Below, piece by piece: positions 35,346 to 47,334 of a stretch of DNA of 64,000 bases. The position numbers and the translations under genes are program-made. Source of the DNA: Taenia hydatigena (lineage: Eukaryota; Platyhelminthes; Cestoda; Cyclophyllidea; Taeniidae). The notes below the pieces were generated by a model, which made no database searches, had not been told where the DNA came from, and worked only from the letters and a program-made list of their open reading frames with translations. Location: contig JADWOT020000002.1 of NCBI GenBank assembly GCA_036345935.2, forward strand, positions 14,274,076 through 14,338,075, written 5' to 3'. How positions within the stretch are numbered: position 1 is the first letter of the stretch; each line of letters starts with the position of its first letter.

Positions 35346-36788
35346 ACCGCCCTAATCATGGTACCGCTTGTCGTGCAGTTATACCCCTCTGACACTGGCC
35401 ATTTCGCCTCACACCCAATTCATTTGCCAGTCGTTTTCCTCCAGTCTGTGACTATCCATAGCGATCTTCTGCCACAATCGTATACGGTCCCTTCTCTCAA
35501 ATGCCTTTTGACACAACGTAGCTCATTTTTGCCGAGCCAGTTAGGAAATGAACTCTGCGAGGAACATGCCCTAGCGACTCTTTTAGCTTCATCGATGAGC
35601 TAGGCAAAAGAGCGGTGTTTCCAGCCAGCAAGATTTCAAAGTTGATCCAATTCACTAGCAACTGTATAATTCACTTTATTATTGCCGTCCTCAGCTAAAA
35701 GGAGGATCGTTGGAATGTAACGGTTAAACCTACTACACATCAATCACTGTCAAGCAGTAAAGTTTAATGCCCCTATCTTCAAAATGCCATCGTCTCGAAT
35801 GCATTGCTGTGGCCATTTCATAATTTGATGTTGGCAGAGTACTTACTCGAACACTTCAAAGTGGTGATAAAATCAAATCCACTGTCTATGATCTCTGTGA
35901 TTGTCTGGTTTGATTTATACAGAGTCGCATTTCTCACTTTTCTCATGAAGTCGTTAAAAAGTAAGAGTCGAATGCAACAACTCCCAGGTGGAAGGAATAC
36001 CCTCACAAGGCGGGCATGCATAGCCATTTAAATCTCCCTATAAAGCAGAGGGCGAGTCCACAACATCATTTCTGGTGGCGTCGCACTCCGCACAAGATAT
36101 CACCCTGAGACTGGCCCTTTAAATTCGTTAAAACACCATCGACAGTTGTCCACTACATTATTCAGAAGCTGTTTTGTTCCGAAGTGGAGAGCATTTGTGC
36201 TATAGAGATGGAAGGCGATTAAAGGCAGCCTCAAAACAATGCTTTCCTCACCGTCAGTTTAAAAGTAAGGCCTGCATCCGGAACACCGCAGACACTAGAG
36301 TGGCCTAATTCGGCGTCCAGGTCAACATCGGAAGCCTCCATTTTATACTTGATTCTTCCACATTGTGACTACGACCAGACTTTTCATACTTTCCTCCTAC
36401 TTCCAAACACTTTTCATTCTACTCATCTACATTGTGGCCAGTTAGCATTTAAGCATCTGGATGCTAAAGTAAAATGATGATAAAGGAGGCAATGAATTAA
36501 TCGTCTGGCGATGCCATTTTGCGAAAATGTTTCCAACTTGACTGACTAACTAGTCCTGGTTGTGTCCAAAGAAATATTTTTATAGCTCACCTTCAAGCAA
36601 AGCTGTGTGGTGTCTTGGCCTTAGCAAGCGTGCCTGCAGTCCATTTTACACACCGTAATGCACTTTTTGTTAAGCTGATGGTTTCGATTACGATCACTTG
36701 GGATGGTCACATTGCCTGTATTGGGTGGGCTAGACTCTGGGTCCTCCTAGCAGCAACGATTCCTTTCTGTTTGCTAACTACGAATTTT
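35346..36788. other. No gene supported
   Basis: Open frames at 35358-35603 and 35804-36031 (plus) are unconfirmed. I see no repeats. Confidence 0.35.
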
Positions 36789-36838
36789 CTGTCCTAGCAT
36801 TATGCCTTCTTCTGACTTCAAGGAAGTCTCCCAATTGT
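36789..36838. repeat. Short dispersed motif, copy 2 of 3
   Basis: It matches 22889-22930 and 45841-45880 around a core of TCCTAG(C/T)ATT followed by CTTCTT and TTCAAG or TTCGAG. In this copy the plus frame reads Val-Leu-Ala-Leu-Cys-Leu-Leu-Leu, which is leader-like. Similarity outside the core fades quickly. Confidence 0.55.
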
Positions 36839-37148
36839 GCGCACACGTTAAAGACGCTTAGATGCATAAAAATGGTTTTTGGGCGAAGATTCGATCGTAA
36901 CTGAAACAAAAAATAGTAAATACAATCCGTAGAGTTTCGAAGACACGACAAAAGAATGGGCGCATTTTATCTGGCTGAATAACGGAAGTAGATGCAATGG
37001 CCTGGGTTTCCATTGTGGGTCAGTGGTCCCAAATGCTAGCGATCCACCATCCAGTCTTAATTTCAGGTTTGCATACCAAGAGCGACGACCTGGTCGATCG
37101 ACATGTGTGTGTCAACTTAGCTGTGGGCTGGTGGTGACTAGGCTTGGA

Positions 37149-37176
37149 TGTGTGTGCGTGCGTGTGTGTGTGTGTG
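37149..37176. repeat. (TG)n microsatellite with interruptions
   Basis: TGTGTG runs are broken by two CG steps. It lies next to the truncated EG95-like copy. Confidence 0.85.
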
Positions 37177-37244
37177 CATTCAACGGGCATACGTCATCCT
37201 GTCGACTAAAGTAAACGTACTTTCTAGTGACTGACTGACATTAG

Positions 37245-37750
37245 GCTTGAAGTGTCAGAGAGTAATAGAGTTTCATTTGTCCCGGTGTGCTCTCACGTGC
37301 GCACAAATGAGATGAGGTAGAGGCAAACTGCTCAAGAATTGGAATGAAAGCGTGAAGGAACTGCGTCTTTCGTATTGCTTACTAGGAGACCAAGTAAAGC
37401 GCTAGACAGGTCAGACGATGCAAGGTAGTAAATGAATCTACTTAGTAGCTAATCAAAGTAATGCATGAAAATGTGCCGTATTTCCTGCCATTTGGCGATC
37501 GCCATGCAAGAATAAAGTTGCCAGCAATATGAAACTGAATGGAAATGATAGCTCTCCTACAGAGAAAGAGAGCTCGTATTGACAGCTTACACACGTGTTC
37601 CTATAAGCATATGGTAAGGAGATGTAAGCCAATGGAATGGTTCACTCTTGAACCACAAAGCAAGTCGCACACCCACACGCATAACGTAGAACCACACGCA
37701 TTGTTGGGTTGTTGGATCGATTGTGTGAGTGTTCTCTGGTAGCGGCTCCT
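37245..37750 (-). pseudogene. Truncated EG95-like copy (5' region and exon 1 remnant)
   Basis: This segment matches 38990-39680, which is the upstream region, signal-peptide exon and first intron of the better copy. The signal-peptide remnant lies at about 37500-37550 (minus). It keeps the Ile-Leu-Leu-Ala-Thr-like coding stretch, but its start codon is lost and the frame is altered. A TATA-like CTATAAGC sits at about 37601-37608 in the equivalent promoter position. Homology fades at 37245, just before the FnIII exon would begin. No FnIII or C-terminal exon follows, so this is a 5' fragment of a tandem duplicate. Confidence 0.6.
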
Positions 37751-38133
37751 GCTGGCTTCTCACACGTCCACCTATTCACCACCATGATTTCGAATCAGTC
37801 CCCACTATCTTGCGCCTACTTCATCCCACTTCTCACTTTCTCTTCCAATTTAATTTATGTAAAACTGCAGCTGGTGACTTGAGGTCTGCATTCATCAATA
37901 ATTTACAACAGGCGAAATCGCTAGCTGCCCATTTTACTTGTAATTCTACAGTCGTCTACAAAAATTGCTCATGCTAATGAAGATTAAAGGCAAATGACTG
38001 TCAAATCAACCAGCCTGCGGAGTGATGAAGCCTGCAGCAAAAATAAACAGCGTGTTTTGCAAACGCAAGCATTGAGGTTCTATACACAGAGAAGGCAGAA
38101 TAGTTGTTGAATTTGACAGATGTTCGGGGAGAC

Positions 38134-39470
38134 TCATGCAAGCACTAAGGCCATGGGAGCTAGTAGAGCTCCAGTGACTAAAGCAGCACTGGTAGATCCA
38201 CCAGTGGCGACGGTTTTGAGTGTGGAGTAGGAACCCATTGGAGTGGTCGTTGCAGGATTCGACGAGGATGGCCTCGTCGTGGGGATCGCAGGAGTGTGAG
38301 TCGAACTGCTATTCTTTGTAGTGTAGGAGTCATTACGGAACTCGGAGCTCCGACCAATGAACTTCCCCGTTCAGCTTAAAAAATTCGCTTCACTATATGT
38401 TTCGTCGCCTATATGTCAACAAACTGTTAACAGAGTACATTGTGGCATTTTGGGCTCTCACGAGGTGAGCGTGACGTAAATGTATGTAGTCGATTTTATG
38501 GCAGAGGATACTGTAAATTGAAGCAACAGAACCATTTTAGTAGTAGCAATAAGCGATACGTCACTGTAGGCTGGATTCGATTAGTACTGGTTGCTTACAA
38601 GCAAAAGTTTTGCTTTTGACAAAAGAAGCATAAAGAACTTGCATTCCTCCTCACCTGGTGTAGTCGTTCTGACTCTATCAGTGCAGACCCTATGTTCACG
38701 GTCATCCGCATCACCCTCTGCAACGCGTGCACATGCAATGGCAAAAATGGTCTGATTTGGCTTTAAATTTGGGATGGTGTAATTTTTCCAGTTGGTGAGG
38801 TAGGTGCCGCTAAGCAGAACCTTTTCGACTTTCCAAGGATCACTATAGCCAATGATTGCCCATCGGGATTAGTTAAAGGCTCGCTGTAAGGATCGATCGC
38901 CTCAATTCCCACGTTCTGTGGAGCTCTAGGATCTGCACATTTGGAAATGAAGAGCGACGTCTGCATTATTGTAGGGAGAGTGAGATGGTCTAATTTGTCC
39001 CAGTGTGCCCCCACGTGACGCCATATTAGGCCAGATTGAAGCAAAATGCTTAAGCATTAGGGCGAATGCGTGAAAGGTGACAGGAAGTGGTTAGAGGAAC
39101 CTGTGTCGATTACTTCGATTTAATGGTGGATCAAGTAAACCGCCAGAAGTTATGAGGCAATGCAAGGAAACGAAGGAGCCTACTCAGTGGCACCAGGCTG
39201 ATTTTACTGCGATTTGATGCAGTGCAAACGAGTGACAGTAACTAAGTCATTTCTAGCACTCCTTGGCTATATTTCTGTTGAGAATCACTTGTTATGCCTG
39301 CCCGATATTCTAACTTATTACTAATTACTATATTAACTCTAATTTGCTGAATGCTTACATTCACGTTTAGTTAAAAGCAAAGCATGCAAAGGTACCTTAC
39401 CTGTTTCCACTGTGAAACTGCCATGAAGTAATGAAGTTGCCAGCAATATGAAGCAAGGCAGAAGGGACAT
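38134..39470 (-). pseudogene. EG95/45W-like FnIII-domain antigen gene, apparently frameshifted
   Basis: The minus-strand gene has three exons. Exon 1, 39470-39401, encodes a classic signal peptide beginning Met-Ser-Leu-Leu-Pro with a Leu-Leu-Ala-Thr-Ser-Leu core, and has donor GTAAGG in phase 1. Exon 2, 38932-38655, carries an FnIII domain: Ala-Pro-Gln-Asn-Val near the start, Ile-Pro-Asn-Leu-Lys-Pro before strand F, and an end at Thr-Thr-Pro-Gly with donor GTGAGG. Exon 3, ending at TGA 38136-38134, encodes a Ser/Thr/Pro-rich stalk and a hydrophobic tail compatible with GPI or membrane anchoring. This exon plan is that of the taeniid oncosphere antigens. However, exon 2 is 278 bases, not a multiple of three. 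Its two halves lie in different frames, switching near 38860, and no acceptor joins exon 3 in frame. It is a recent pseudogene or carries base-calling errors. Confidence 0.65.
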
Positions 39471-39520
39471 CTCGCCTCCAAAAGATAACAGAACTTGCAT
39501 CGACAACTCACACAAGTGTG

Positions 39521-39529
39521 CTTATAAGC
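39521..39529 (-). promoter_or_regulatory. TATA-like element upstream of the EG95-like gene
   Basis: CTTATAAGC lies about 50 bases before the exon 1 start codon. An equivalent CTATAAGC is kept in the truncated duplicate at about 37601. Conservation between two otherwise diverged copies supports a core promoter role, but this is not proven. Confidence 0.35.
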
Positions 39530-39769
39530 ATGCGGTGAAGGGATACGAGCCAATGGAAAGGCCTACTCTTGACCTACGGAGCGAATGGCGCACTCACATC
39601 CACACCATGGAAACACACATGGCATTGGATCGTTTGGTCGATTGTGATGGCCTTTTTAGTGCAAACCGATTGCTAGCGTAAATTAACGTTGTTCTTCAAA
39701 CTCTTTGTCAGTTCCTGTCTTTGTGGGTTATTTGCCCGCACTAACGAAGGAAGTCTCTCAAGCTTCGGG

Positions 39770-39900
39770 TTCGCAAAAGCAAATGGGGATGCGGTGGTGA
39801 AATGAATCAATGCTGATCTTCCAACTGTGGTGTCCGTAGGATTCGACGAAGAGGATTTGACATGTCTTGCAGAAGTAATTGGAATTCTTCTTTAAGGACA
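39770..39900 (-). pseudogene. Remnant of an EG95-like C-terminal exon
   Basis: A block around 39825-39880 matches the Ser/Thr-rich part of exon 3 of the neighbouring copy (about 38235-38290), in the same orientation, including a GGATTCGACGA core. It lacks the hydrophobic tail in an open frame. It implies a third array member whose other exons would lie at higher coordinates, where I see none. Confidence 0.45.
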
Positions 39901-40400
39901 CTCATTCCCACTCTACATCCAGAAGTCTGCATATCCTTCATGGTATTTTAAAATCTTGCACATTTGCCATCTTGTCACTATTAATAATGTGGCGTCCATG
40001 ACTGCTTTATTAAGCTCTCCTGTTTCATTTTGTGTAGTCAAGTGCATGATAGAATGTAGTAGTTATGAATCAAAGAAAAATAGGTGGTAGCGACAAGTGG
40101 GCGTTGTTCGAGGCGCAATTCAAGAGTACTAGTGAGTTTGGTCGATTAATCAGTATTCGATGAAACATAAACTGTAAAATAATTATTATGCACAGCACCG
40201 CAGCCACCGCCACAACTCTCTCGTGGGTCAAGCATATTGACCAGTCCTCCAAACCTCCAGTTAAGTGCCTCCGCCAACAATGTCGGTAATGATTTGCGTC
40301 AAGTGGAGGCAAAAAGGTAACCAAATGATAGAGCCTCCTCCTTTACTATCAACTATGGGATTGGTGGATGTCACTTAATACGCTCTATCAATAAATAACT
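39901..40400. other. No gene supported
   Basis: This lies between the EG95-like array and the zinc-finger family. The minus frame 40324-40070 is open but unsupported. Confidence 0.35.
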
Positions 40401-40520
40401 CTAAATGAAGCCTCTACACATAAACATGCGTATCTATACACGCATTACACAAAAATGTATTCGCATGCACACATGTGTATGCGCATGTAGAATCCCATCT
40501 TAAAAGTTAAGAGCGCCTAC

Positions 40521-41166
40521 TTTGCTGCTGGCTTAAGAAGCGTCTTCAATACAAGGTGGTGGCCCTGTGCGCCCTAAGGCACATCGTACATCCGTAGATA
40601 TCCGCTTCGGTAAAGAAAGAAGCGAAGTAGCGAGAACCTGAAACATTACTTACAATGCGCTTAATGTAAAAACAAGGGCACGTTCTGGAACTCATCTCAT
40701 CCTTGCATGTAATTTAGGCGCAGGAAAGCAAAGGCACATCTTTGGTCAAAACTCAAAGTGATACAGGCAGCCCAGCAAGGCCCACTAAGTTGCAATTGAT
40801 TCTTTGATTTGCCTTCCAGTTTCATGTGTCATTTACTTACTTTAGTTCCTTATAAGAATTGTGGAGGTTATTTGCCTGCAAAGACCGTTAAATGCACTTG
40901 GTATTTTATAGCTTTCGAAACAAACTGCCCAAGTTTCCCGTTTGAGGGAAGATGTGCAGGGTACCACCTGATTAAACTGTAATTATTACTTCTTCTCGAA
41001 GCCACGTGGCGTCAAGAATTGACACAACATGTGGAACGCAGATTTTGTGTCCTTGACTTGCCGTGACTACCCATCTGTGATATGATTCGAAACATGTATG
41101 ATGGAGTGTTAAGGTGTGCTCAATGTTTGCTGAAGAACCAATCTTGATTGTCAAAACTGAGATCAA
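40521..41166 (-). pseudogene. Decayed member of the zinc-finger gene family, copy 1
   Basis: The finger exon remnant at 40591-40521 keeps the paired cysteines (Cys-Thr-Met-Cys) and a GTAGGC donor. It has an in-frame TGA and has lost both zinc-binding histidines. About 450 bases upstream on the same strand, 41130-40990 encodes a Trp-x-Val-Thr-x-Ser-Gln-Gly block followed by Cys-Val-x-His-Val, which is shared with 48790-48600. Spacing between the two blocks is similar in both copies, so this is a whole-gene or multi-exon duplicate, now broken. Confidence 0.45.
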
Positions 41167-43079
41167 ATGTCTCAGGATGAGGAGTTGATAGGTGCCATTG
41201 CGCTGATAAGTAAGGAAAGACCAACCTCAAAAATGGCTTTTGAAAAGAAATTTCTGCACATCTTGTGACTTTATTATTCAAGTTAGGCTAAGCCATGTAA
41301 TGTGTATCTGCGCATAGCCTAGAATATATTCGCATGCACAGGACGATTCAACCAGCAAAGACTGCCACCTCTGCCACCGAGTGCAGAAAAAGGCCTTCTT
41401 TGATTTCAAAATAAAAAAATGGCTGGTTCCTAGTAGAGGCTTGAATATTAATAAGGGGCGATTGCAGTTATGGTTGTTAGAATTACCATGGCGAAAGATT
41501 GGATTACTGATTCGCGACCTGACGTGAACAGAAAGGTCGAAGTGGAGTTTGAGTGGTTTTTGGATTGGCGTTTTCAGTCAGAAAACAATATTTTTGCATA
41601 GCGCACCAACATTACGGGATATTCTCTTCCTTTTATTTCAACTTTGCCTATTTTATCGATTTTCCTTTTTCCTTTACTTTTGTCATGGTTTACGATTCAA
41701 ATAAAGCCTAAGTTTTGCTTGGCGATCTTTTGTGGCACAAGCTTTAGTGATTTCATAAATGGAGCATTACAAAGGCTAGCTGCATAGAGCGTTCTAATCT
41801 TCGCTTTAAGCATACAGTTTTGTATTTGGTCTGTTCCAACATCGACAAAAGCTGTACACCACGCTAATTTTCCTCATTGGTTCGGGTTTTATTTATATCT
41901 AAATTGGACACATCGAAAAACACTGAGAAAACCGAGAACAGGATTGCTTTACGCCCCATCCGTTATGCTGAAATGTTGAGATGAGTTTTGGAACAGAAAG
42001 GATTTCGATGATAGCTGCTTCATGGCCCTTGAGACAAAGTGTACTTGCACAACTGTATACGAAACTGAGCATATTGCTCGGTTGCGGTGGACCCACTGAG
42101 TGGACTTTATAATTAGCTGGGTGTTGAAAGTGGTGTTAACTCGACCAATGATTACAAAGGTGGTCATTCTCAAACCGCCTTTTGGGAACTGCAAATTTGC
42201 ATTTGAGGCTAGAGCTGTAGTTCTCAGCGTTTAGACTGTCTGTCATTAGATTCAGGATAAAGCCTTTGCAAAGACGTTTGAGGTACAGTGAGGAGGAGTG
42301 ACAGAAAGGGTTTATCTTGGGAATTAATACAGGCAAGGGTCTAACTGTGTAAGAAATTCACCCCAACTCCCACTGGTAATGATTCATTTTCAAGAAATCT
42401 TTCCTTTTTGAAAGTACTAAATAACACTTGAGAGGACAATTCGAGTTCATGCTTGCCTAAGCTGTGTTACGCGCGTCGAATCAGCCTTCTGCTCGTTGCA
42501 ATCTGAACAGTGCTGATCAACTGAATCGCGTAATGCTACGATGCTGTGAAGAATTAGAGGATCGTAAAGATGTTGCATTTGTTTTGCACAGCCTCCATGA
42601 TTTTATTAGTGGAGTGCGAGACCAATGATTCTACACGTCAACTGAGGGGTAACAGTGGAGTATAACTATCAGGCAAAGGGCTGCTGTAAAGGCATGCAAT
42701 TATGCAGGGATAGACAATGAAGGAACTATTTGTTGGCATAAAAGGAGCTGTACGCTGTTTTTGCAGTAAGGAGTTGAGTAAGAGCTGTCCCGTTTGCCAT
42801 TCGTCTGTAGCGCAGAAATTTGTTTTTCGCTGTTAACTACAACATCGCCTCTATTTTGAGTGTTCTGCGATGCATTCTGTACAGCAAAAGCTCATTTCCG
42901 ATTTCTCTATTATTTAGACCGTGGTATTACCAAATGAAGTGTAAAGTTAAGAGAGGTTTGCCAAGGCAATGCCTGTGAAGTAGAGCACCCAAATCAGACA
43001 GCGCAGATCCATGATTACTAAAGCACGTTAAAAATAGATAAAATGGGGTCCAGAGTCTGCTGTTGCACTCAAAGCATCT
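41167..43079. other. No gene supported
   Basis: Minus frames at 42336-42136 and 42194-41949 are open and overlap in different frames. Neither has convincing motifs. These may be remnants of further zinc-finger family exons, but I could not align them. Confidence 0.3.
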
Positions 43080-43400
43080 TATTTATCAATAGGTTGACAC
43101 ATTTGTACACAAATACAGACCTTTACTTGTGTACATATTCATATGCACGAAAATGGATGCTCATTAAGAAGTGTATCCATTATGGTCGTGAGCCAAATGC
43201 ACAGGCTCTGCGATGACGCTTCTGAAAGAAGCGAGGCACACTGTGCATCTATAGACATGCATTTTGGTGAAAAGAATGCCAAGTTGCGCAAAATCCTGCA
43301 GAGGAGCTTAAGATGAATTCAACGGGTAAGCAAAAAGACCTTCTATATATGCCCTCAATATTGCATGTGGCTAATACGCAGGGAAACGGCAGTTGCGTAC
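43080..43400 (-). pseudogene. Decayed member of the zinc-finger gene family, copy 2
   Basis: This segment resembles 47930-48290 in the same orientation. The finger exon remnant, 43248-43179, encodes a complete C2H2 pattern (Cys-x2-Cys-x12-His-x4-His, starting Cys-Thr-Val-Cys) and follows an acceptor-like CTATAG. The donor is destroyed: the equivalent of GTAGGC reads GGATAC. No other finger exon accompanies it. Confidence 0.45.
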
Positions 43401-43830
43401 AGGGCCAAAATGATGAGCGATGTGGGAATGCGGATAAAGTTTATGGAAGGGAGAGGAATTTGTTTTCCGAGAAAGGCTTTTTACCATACCGAGCATTCTC
43501 GAAGACTATATTCCTGCATATTTGAAACAAAGCACCATTTTTTTGTCAGCAACGAGCAAAAACTATTCACAAATCTATAACGCATGGGCATGAAATAATA
43601 AGTTATGAGCTGGCGTATCAAGCAGGACAAAACCTTTTATTATTGAAGATGCCTGGTCCTCCCACTTGCTTTACGCTCATTGTTAAATTTAGCTTGTCAT
43701 TATTCTATGCATTTGCTTCACTAATCCTGTTAAAGAGACCTAGCAAAGAATAGTTTCTACAAAATCCGTGGGTCTACTTTTTAAATATATGCTAGTTACT
43801 TGGTGTGACTTTGCCTTGCCGATTTCCAAG

Positions 43831-43908
43831 CATATAAATGATGGGTACATTGACGAGATCGCTTTAGCAATAGAAAAGCATTCGTTGGACATCAGCAAAT
43901 GCGACCAA
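43831..43908 (+). CDS. Candidate internal exon, unrecognised
   Basis: A 78-base plus-strand block lies between a TTTCCAAG acceptor and a strong GTGAGT donor. It is open in phase 0-0 and encodes 26 residues of acidic, amphipathic character, beginning His-Ile-Asn-Asp-Gly and ending Lys-Cys-Asp-Gln. Length divisible by three and good borders support it. No neighbouring exon was matched, so the gene is unknown. Confidence 0.33.
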
Positions 43909-45840
43909 GTGAGTTCACAAAAATGCGCAGGAAACCGAGCCAAATATCTTAACCAAAATGAGCTCACTAAGTAAATGTTGCAACTGAGTTTGGTTGAGAG
44001 GGTAAAAACTCGACTAGCAGTCCTAATTTGCGAATTGGCTAATGGGATCGTTAAAATGTGTAAGTGCCAAGTTTCTAATGCATCAAATGCAGCGCTCTCA
44101 TCAACCCATTACGAAGAGGTCAGATGCTAAGATTACTCGTTTAGGAATGTGCAGTCAGAAAATTCAATGTCAAGACTGCTTGTCAAGCCCGATATAAGCC
44201 CTTAGTAAAATTTGTCTTCAAAGAGCTTAAGGAAGAGAGAGGAATCCCCTGCATAAAGACTTAAACGTGAGAGAAAAATGTTCCACTCCTCTCTAATGGT
44301 GATTTCACTTAAGTGAACTTTCCAGCTGAAGACGGCCTAGAAACAGTTAACAGAGTCGTTTAAGATCAGAGGAGGGAGAGGAGAGGACGGTGACAAAGGG
44401 GGTGGGGGCTGATAAGTTAGGTGTTGTCCGATCCAATGGATGGAGAGGGATTTCACGTTGGCGCTAGTCGTGGTTGCCTCGACATCAGTGCTGGTATTGG
44501 CTGTAGCGGAGGTGGTACTGTTAAGATTGGGGGAGTTTTACGTCCACTTGCACGTATAAAGATATCCGCGGAGAGGGCTTGCTCAAACCGCGCATGTGCT
44601 ACAGTTGCTGCAAGTGATAAAGCATGAGTGGGTCGCATCCTGCAAACTGGCACTCTCGAAGCTGGTGCTGTCTGTGGAAGTCTAGGAAAGTGGACAGTCA
44701 GCGGGCATCTGCACAGCAGCATACCACTTCTGAATGTGCGAGCAAATTATTGACAAGTTAAAGTGAATCATAGATCAGTCGGTCAAGAGCGGATGGCAAC
44801 CTTGAGAAAGGAGGAATAACGCGAAATGCAAAGTTGTGCGTGGTCTCACTTGTAGGCGCGGTCGTGGTGTGCATTTGTAGGCACAAAGTAGGATTATTTT
44901 TAAGTGCTAGCTAGCCTTGTGTTGGGGTGGTAGACGAAAGGAGGTAAGCCTGACGGTGGCTTCGTAACCCAATTGAGCTTCCTGCCGTGTCGTCCGAGGT
45001 TCAATCCAGTGGCATCAAATATGCTCATGGGTTAGAAGTGAGGAGAAGGGAGTAAGATAGAGTAAATGAAATAGAGAATACCAAAACAGCACAGTACAGC
45101 ACACACGGTAACTAATTTCGTAAAGGGGTAATAAGCTGCAGTCATTTTAAGTTAGTGTTGGGCAATATGGACTTTCCATATCTTGGCGTAGTGCTGCGTT
45201 GAGACTTGTGTAGATCACCTCAGTCGGCGTCATGATTTCTCTGTTCAATTCTTTGCATTTCTGAAAGCCTATATTAAGTGATCCTTAATTGCTTGGGTTT
45301 TTCTTAAATTGGCGTAACATTCAGAGCTTTTCAAGCGTTACGTAGGTTAGTTTTACTCTCGGCATAAAGTGGAGAGTGCTTTCACCAAGTGTGTTCCATC
45401 CATTTCGAGTCTCATGTGCATTAGCAAGTGGAGTCGTACACATTGAAGGGGTTTGTCGCTAATTGGTATTTCTACGACTAGCGATGGTAGCACGTAATGA
45501 CAAGAACACTTCTTAGCTTTCCAGTGCGCGTGACAGTCAAATTGCCAAAATGAGTACTGAAGTTGAGGTCAAGTACCTTGTTGCTTGCATGGAATCTCGG
45601 TGACTAGTGCGTTGGCACGTAGGTGCTTTTCTCACACAACCGACTATTATGCAATGACCGACCTCATAAGTTGATCAGAAGGGAGTCAAGGAGGAGGCTC
45701 GAGGTAGGATAGAGGCCATGTTTATTTCTCGGTATCAGAAAAGGGCTACTTTTAACCTCTCTCATTGCACCATGGCAAAGTGTGCTCTCTTCTGGAGTAG
45801 GCCATTGACCTTAAGCCCCACTGTATGCACTATGCGTCTT

Positions 45841-45880
45841 CCGTCCTAGTATTGTCTTCTTTAGTCTTCAAAGTAGCTCC
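45841..45880. repeat. Short dispersed motif, copy 3 of 3
   Basis: It shares the TCCTAGTATT core with 22889-22930 and 36789-36838. The leader-like frame is less well kept here. Confidence 0.5.
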
Positions 45881-47334
45881 AGGGCAACAATGCTTATTTG
45901 TGCAAAACATTACACTTCCGCAGTTGATTTGCGTCCATGACCAGTAACGGTTCTGTCCCGAACATTTCGCCATATATTTCTTTGATCTAACCAGAGCCGT
46001 AACTATTAATCAACTTGAGGAAAAAGCATGAGCTTCTTACGAATCTTTGCTCGCATTTATAATAGATTCCCTGTACCTAAGTTCTGGAACCGGTTAACTA
46101 GGCTACTACCAGAAGCATTTTGTCACGATCATGCCAGTGTCACAATTCTTGCACAACTTATGTTTGGTTAAGCATGCAAGGCGGATGAATGTGAAGGTTG
46201 TCTTACCTGTTTTAGCGTCTCCTTTCACTTTATCATCTTGGTTGAATCCCTCCTTTCTATTGTCCCCTGACCGACACACTTCTCTAAGCCTACTGCCTCT
46301 TGATGACTGTCCTAAGCGTTTGCAACAGTAACGCCCAATATCTATGCTTTATCATCGTGTCTTAAGCTTCATTGTTCTCTGCTACGATTCCAGTAATTAT
46401 TGTACCACAGGGGTACGGCAAGTACCTCACCGACCGGTGAAGGACTAGACTACACACACTTGACAGCACACGCAATTGTTGATAGATACAGCCATGATGT
46501 CAAGGTTGAAAACACTGGCCGCATCAATGTGTGCAGTGAAATCCTGAGAGTCCCATTGTTTAATTTTATTGGGCGATTTTTACTTGTGCCTAACTACATT
46601 CTACAACCCCAAAAATCGGCGATGACACGCTACACCCATTCCTTTGCGTTGTGAATTTTCGAATTTTTACCTCAACCTTCCAGACTTTTGATGGAATTCC
46701 ACTCTTGCGTGTAACAGTGACCAGAATAAAAACAGCAGCATTGGTAATTGCACTATTTCTATCTTAAATCAAGCGCATGCCCACTCGCAGAGCACATAGC
46801 TAAGCCAACATCCATGGGTGGTTAGTTGAGACATCTCGTTGAAGAACTCTAAAAGGCGAACAAATAGCTTTTGAATATCGCGCCTGGAAGTACATGTGTA
46901 TTCAGAAAAATAAATAGCGGCTTATAAATGCACGCTAAACTGTCACTAATGCGGCGTTACCATCCGAACTGTCCAAACTACCTACGCGGTATGACGCAGC
47001 TTAGTGCAATGCGGTGTTTTTCTTATCGTATCCATCTAGCAACCCTCAGTTGGCTTCACACGGCCAGATGGCCTTTTCCTATAGAACTCTCAATGATTTG
47101 CGCATTCAAGATCTGCGCATTAAATGCTCTTGCATTACCAAGGCATCATTTTAAAGTAAAAAGTTAATATCCCAATGTGGACATCATTGAAAACTTACCG
47201 ATTTTGCTCACACAACTGCATATGTTTGCATTCCACTAAACACATCGCGCCAAATGCCTGCAAAACAGAAGATATTAAGGCGTTGCAGCAAGTGCTCATC
47301 ACAGTACAAGTCTGATAGTCGAAGAAATACTTAC

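Larger units (their letters stand above)
43401..47334. other. Mostly without recognised genes
   Basis: Apart from the candidate exon at 43831-43908 and the dispersed motif at 45841-45880, I see no supported gene. GC-richer frames near 44421-44722 are open on both strands, which argues against reading either as coding without splice evidence. Confidence 0.35.

Noticed and set aside
44941..45030. tRNA-like box B (GAGGTTCAATCC) near 44998
   Set aside because: The would-be T-stem does not pair (CCGAG against CAGTG), no A-box lies at the right distance, and no cloverleaf can be drawn.
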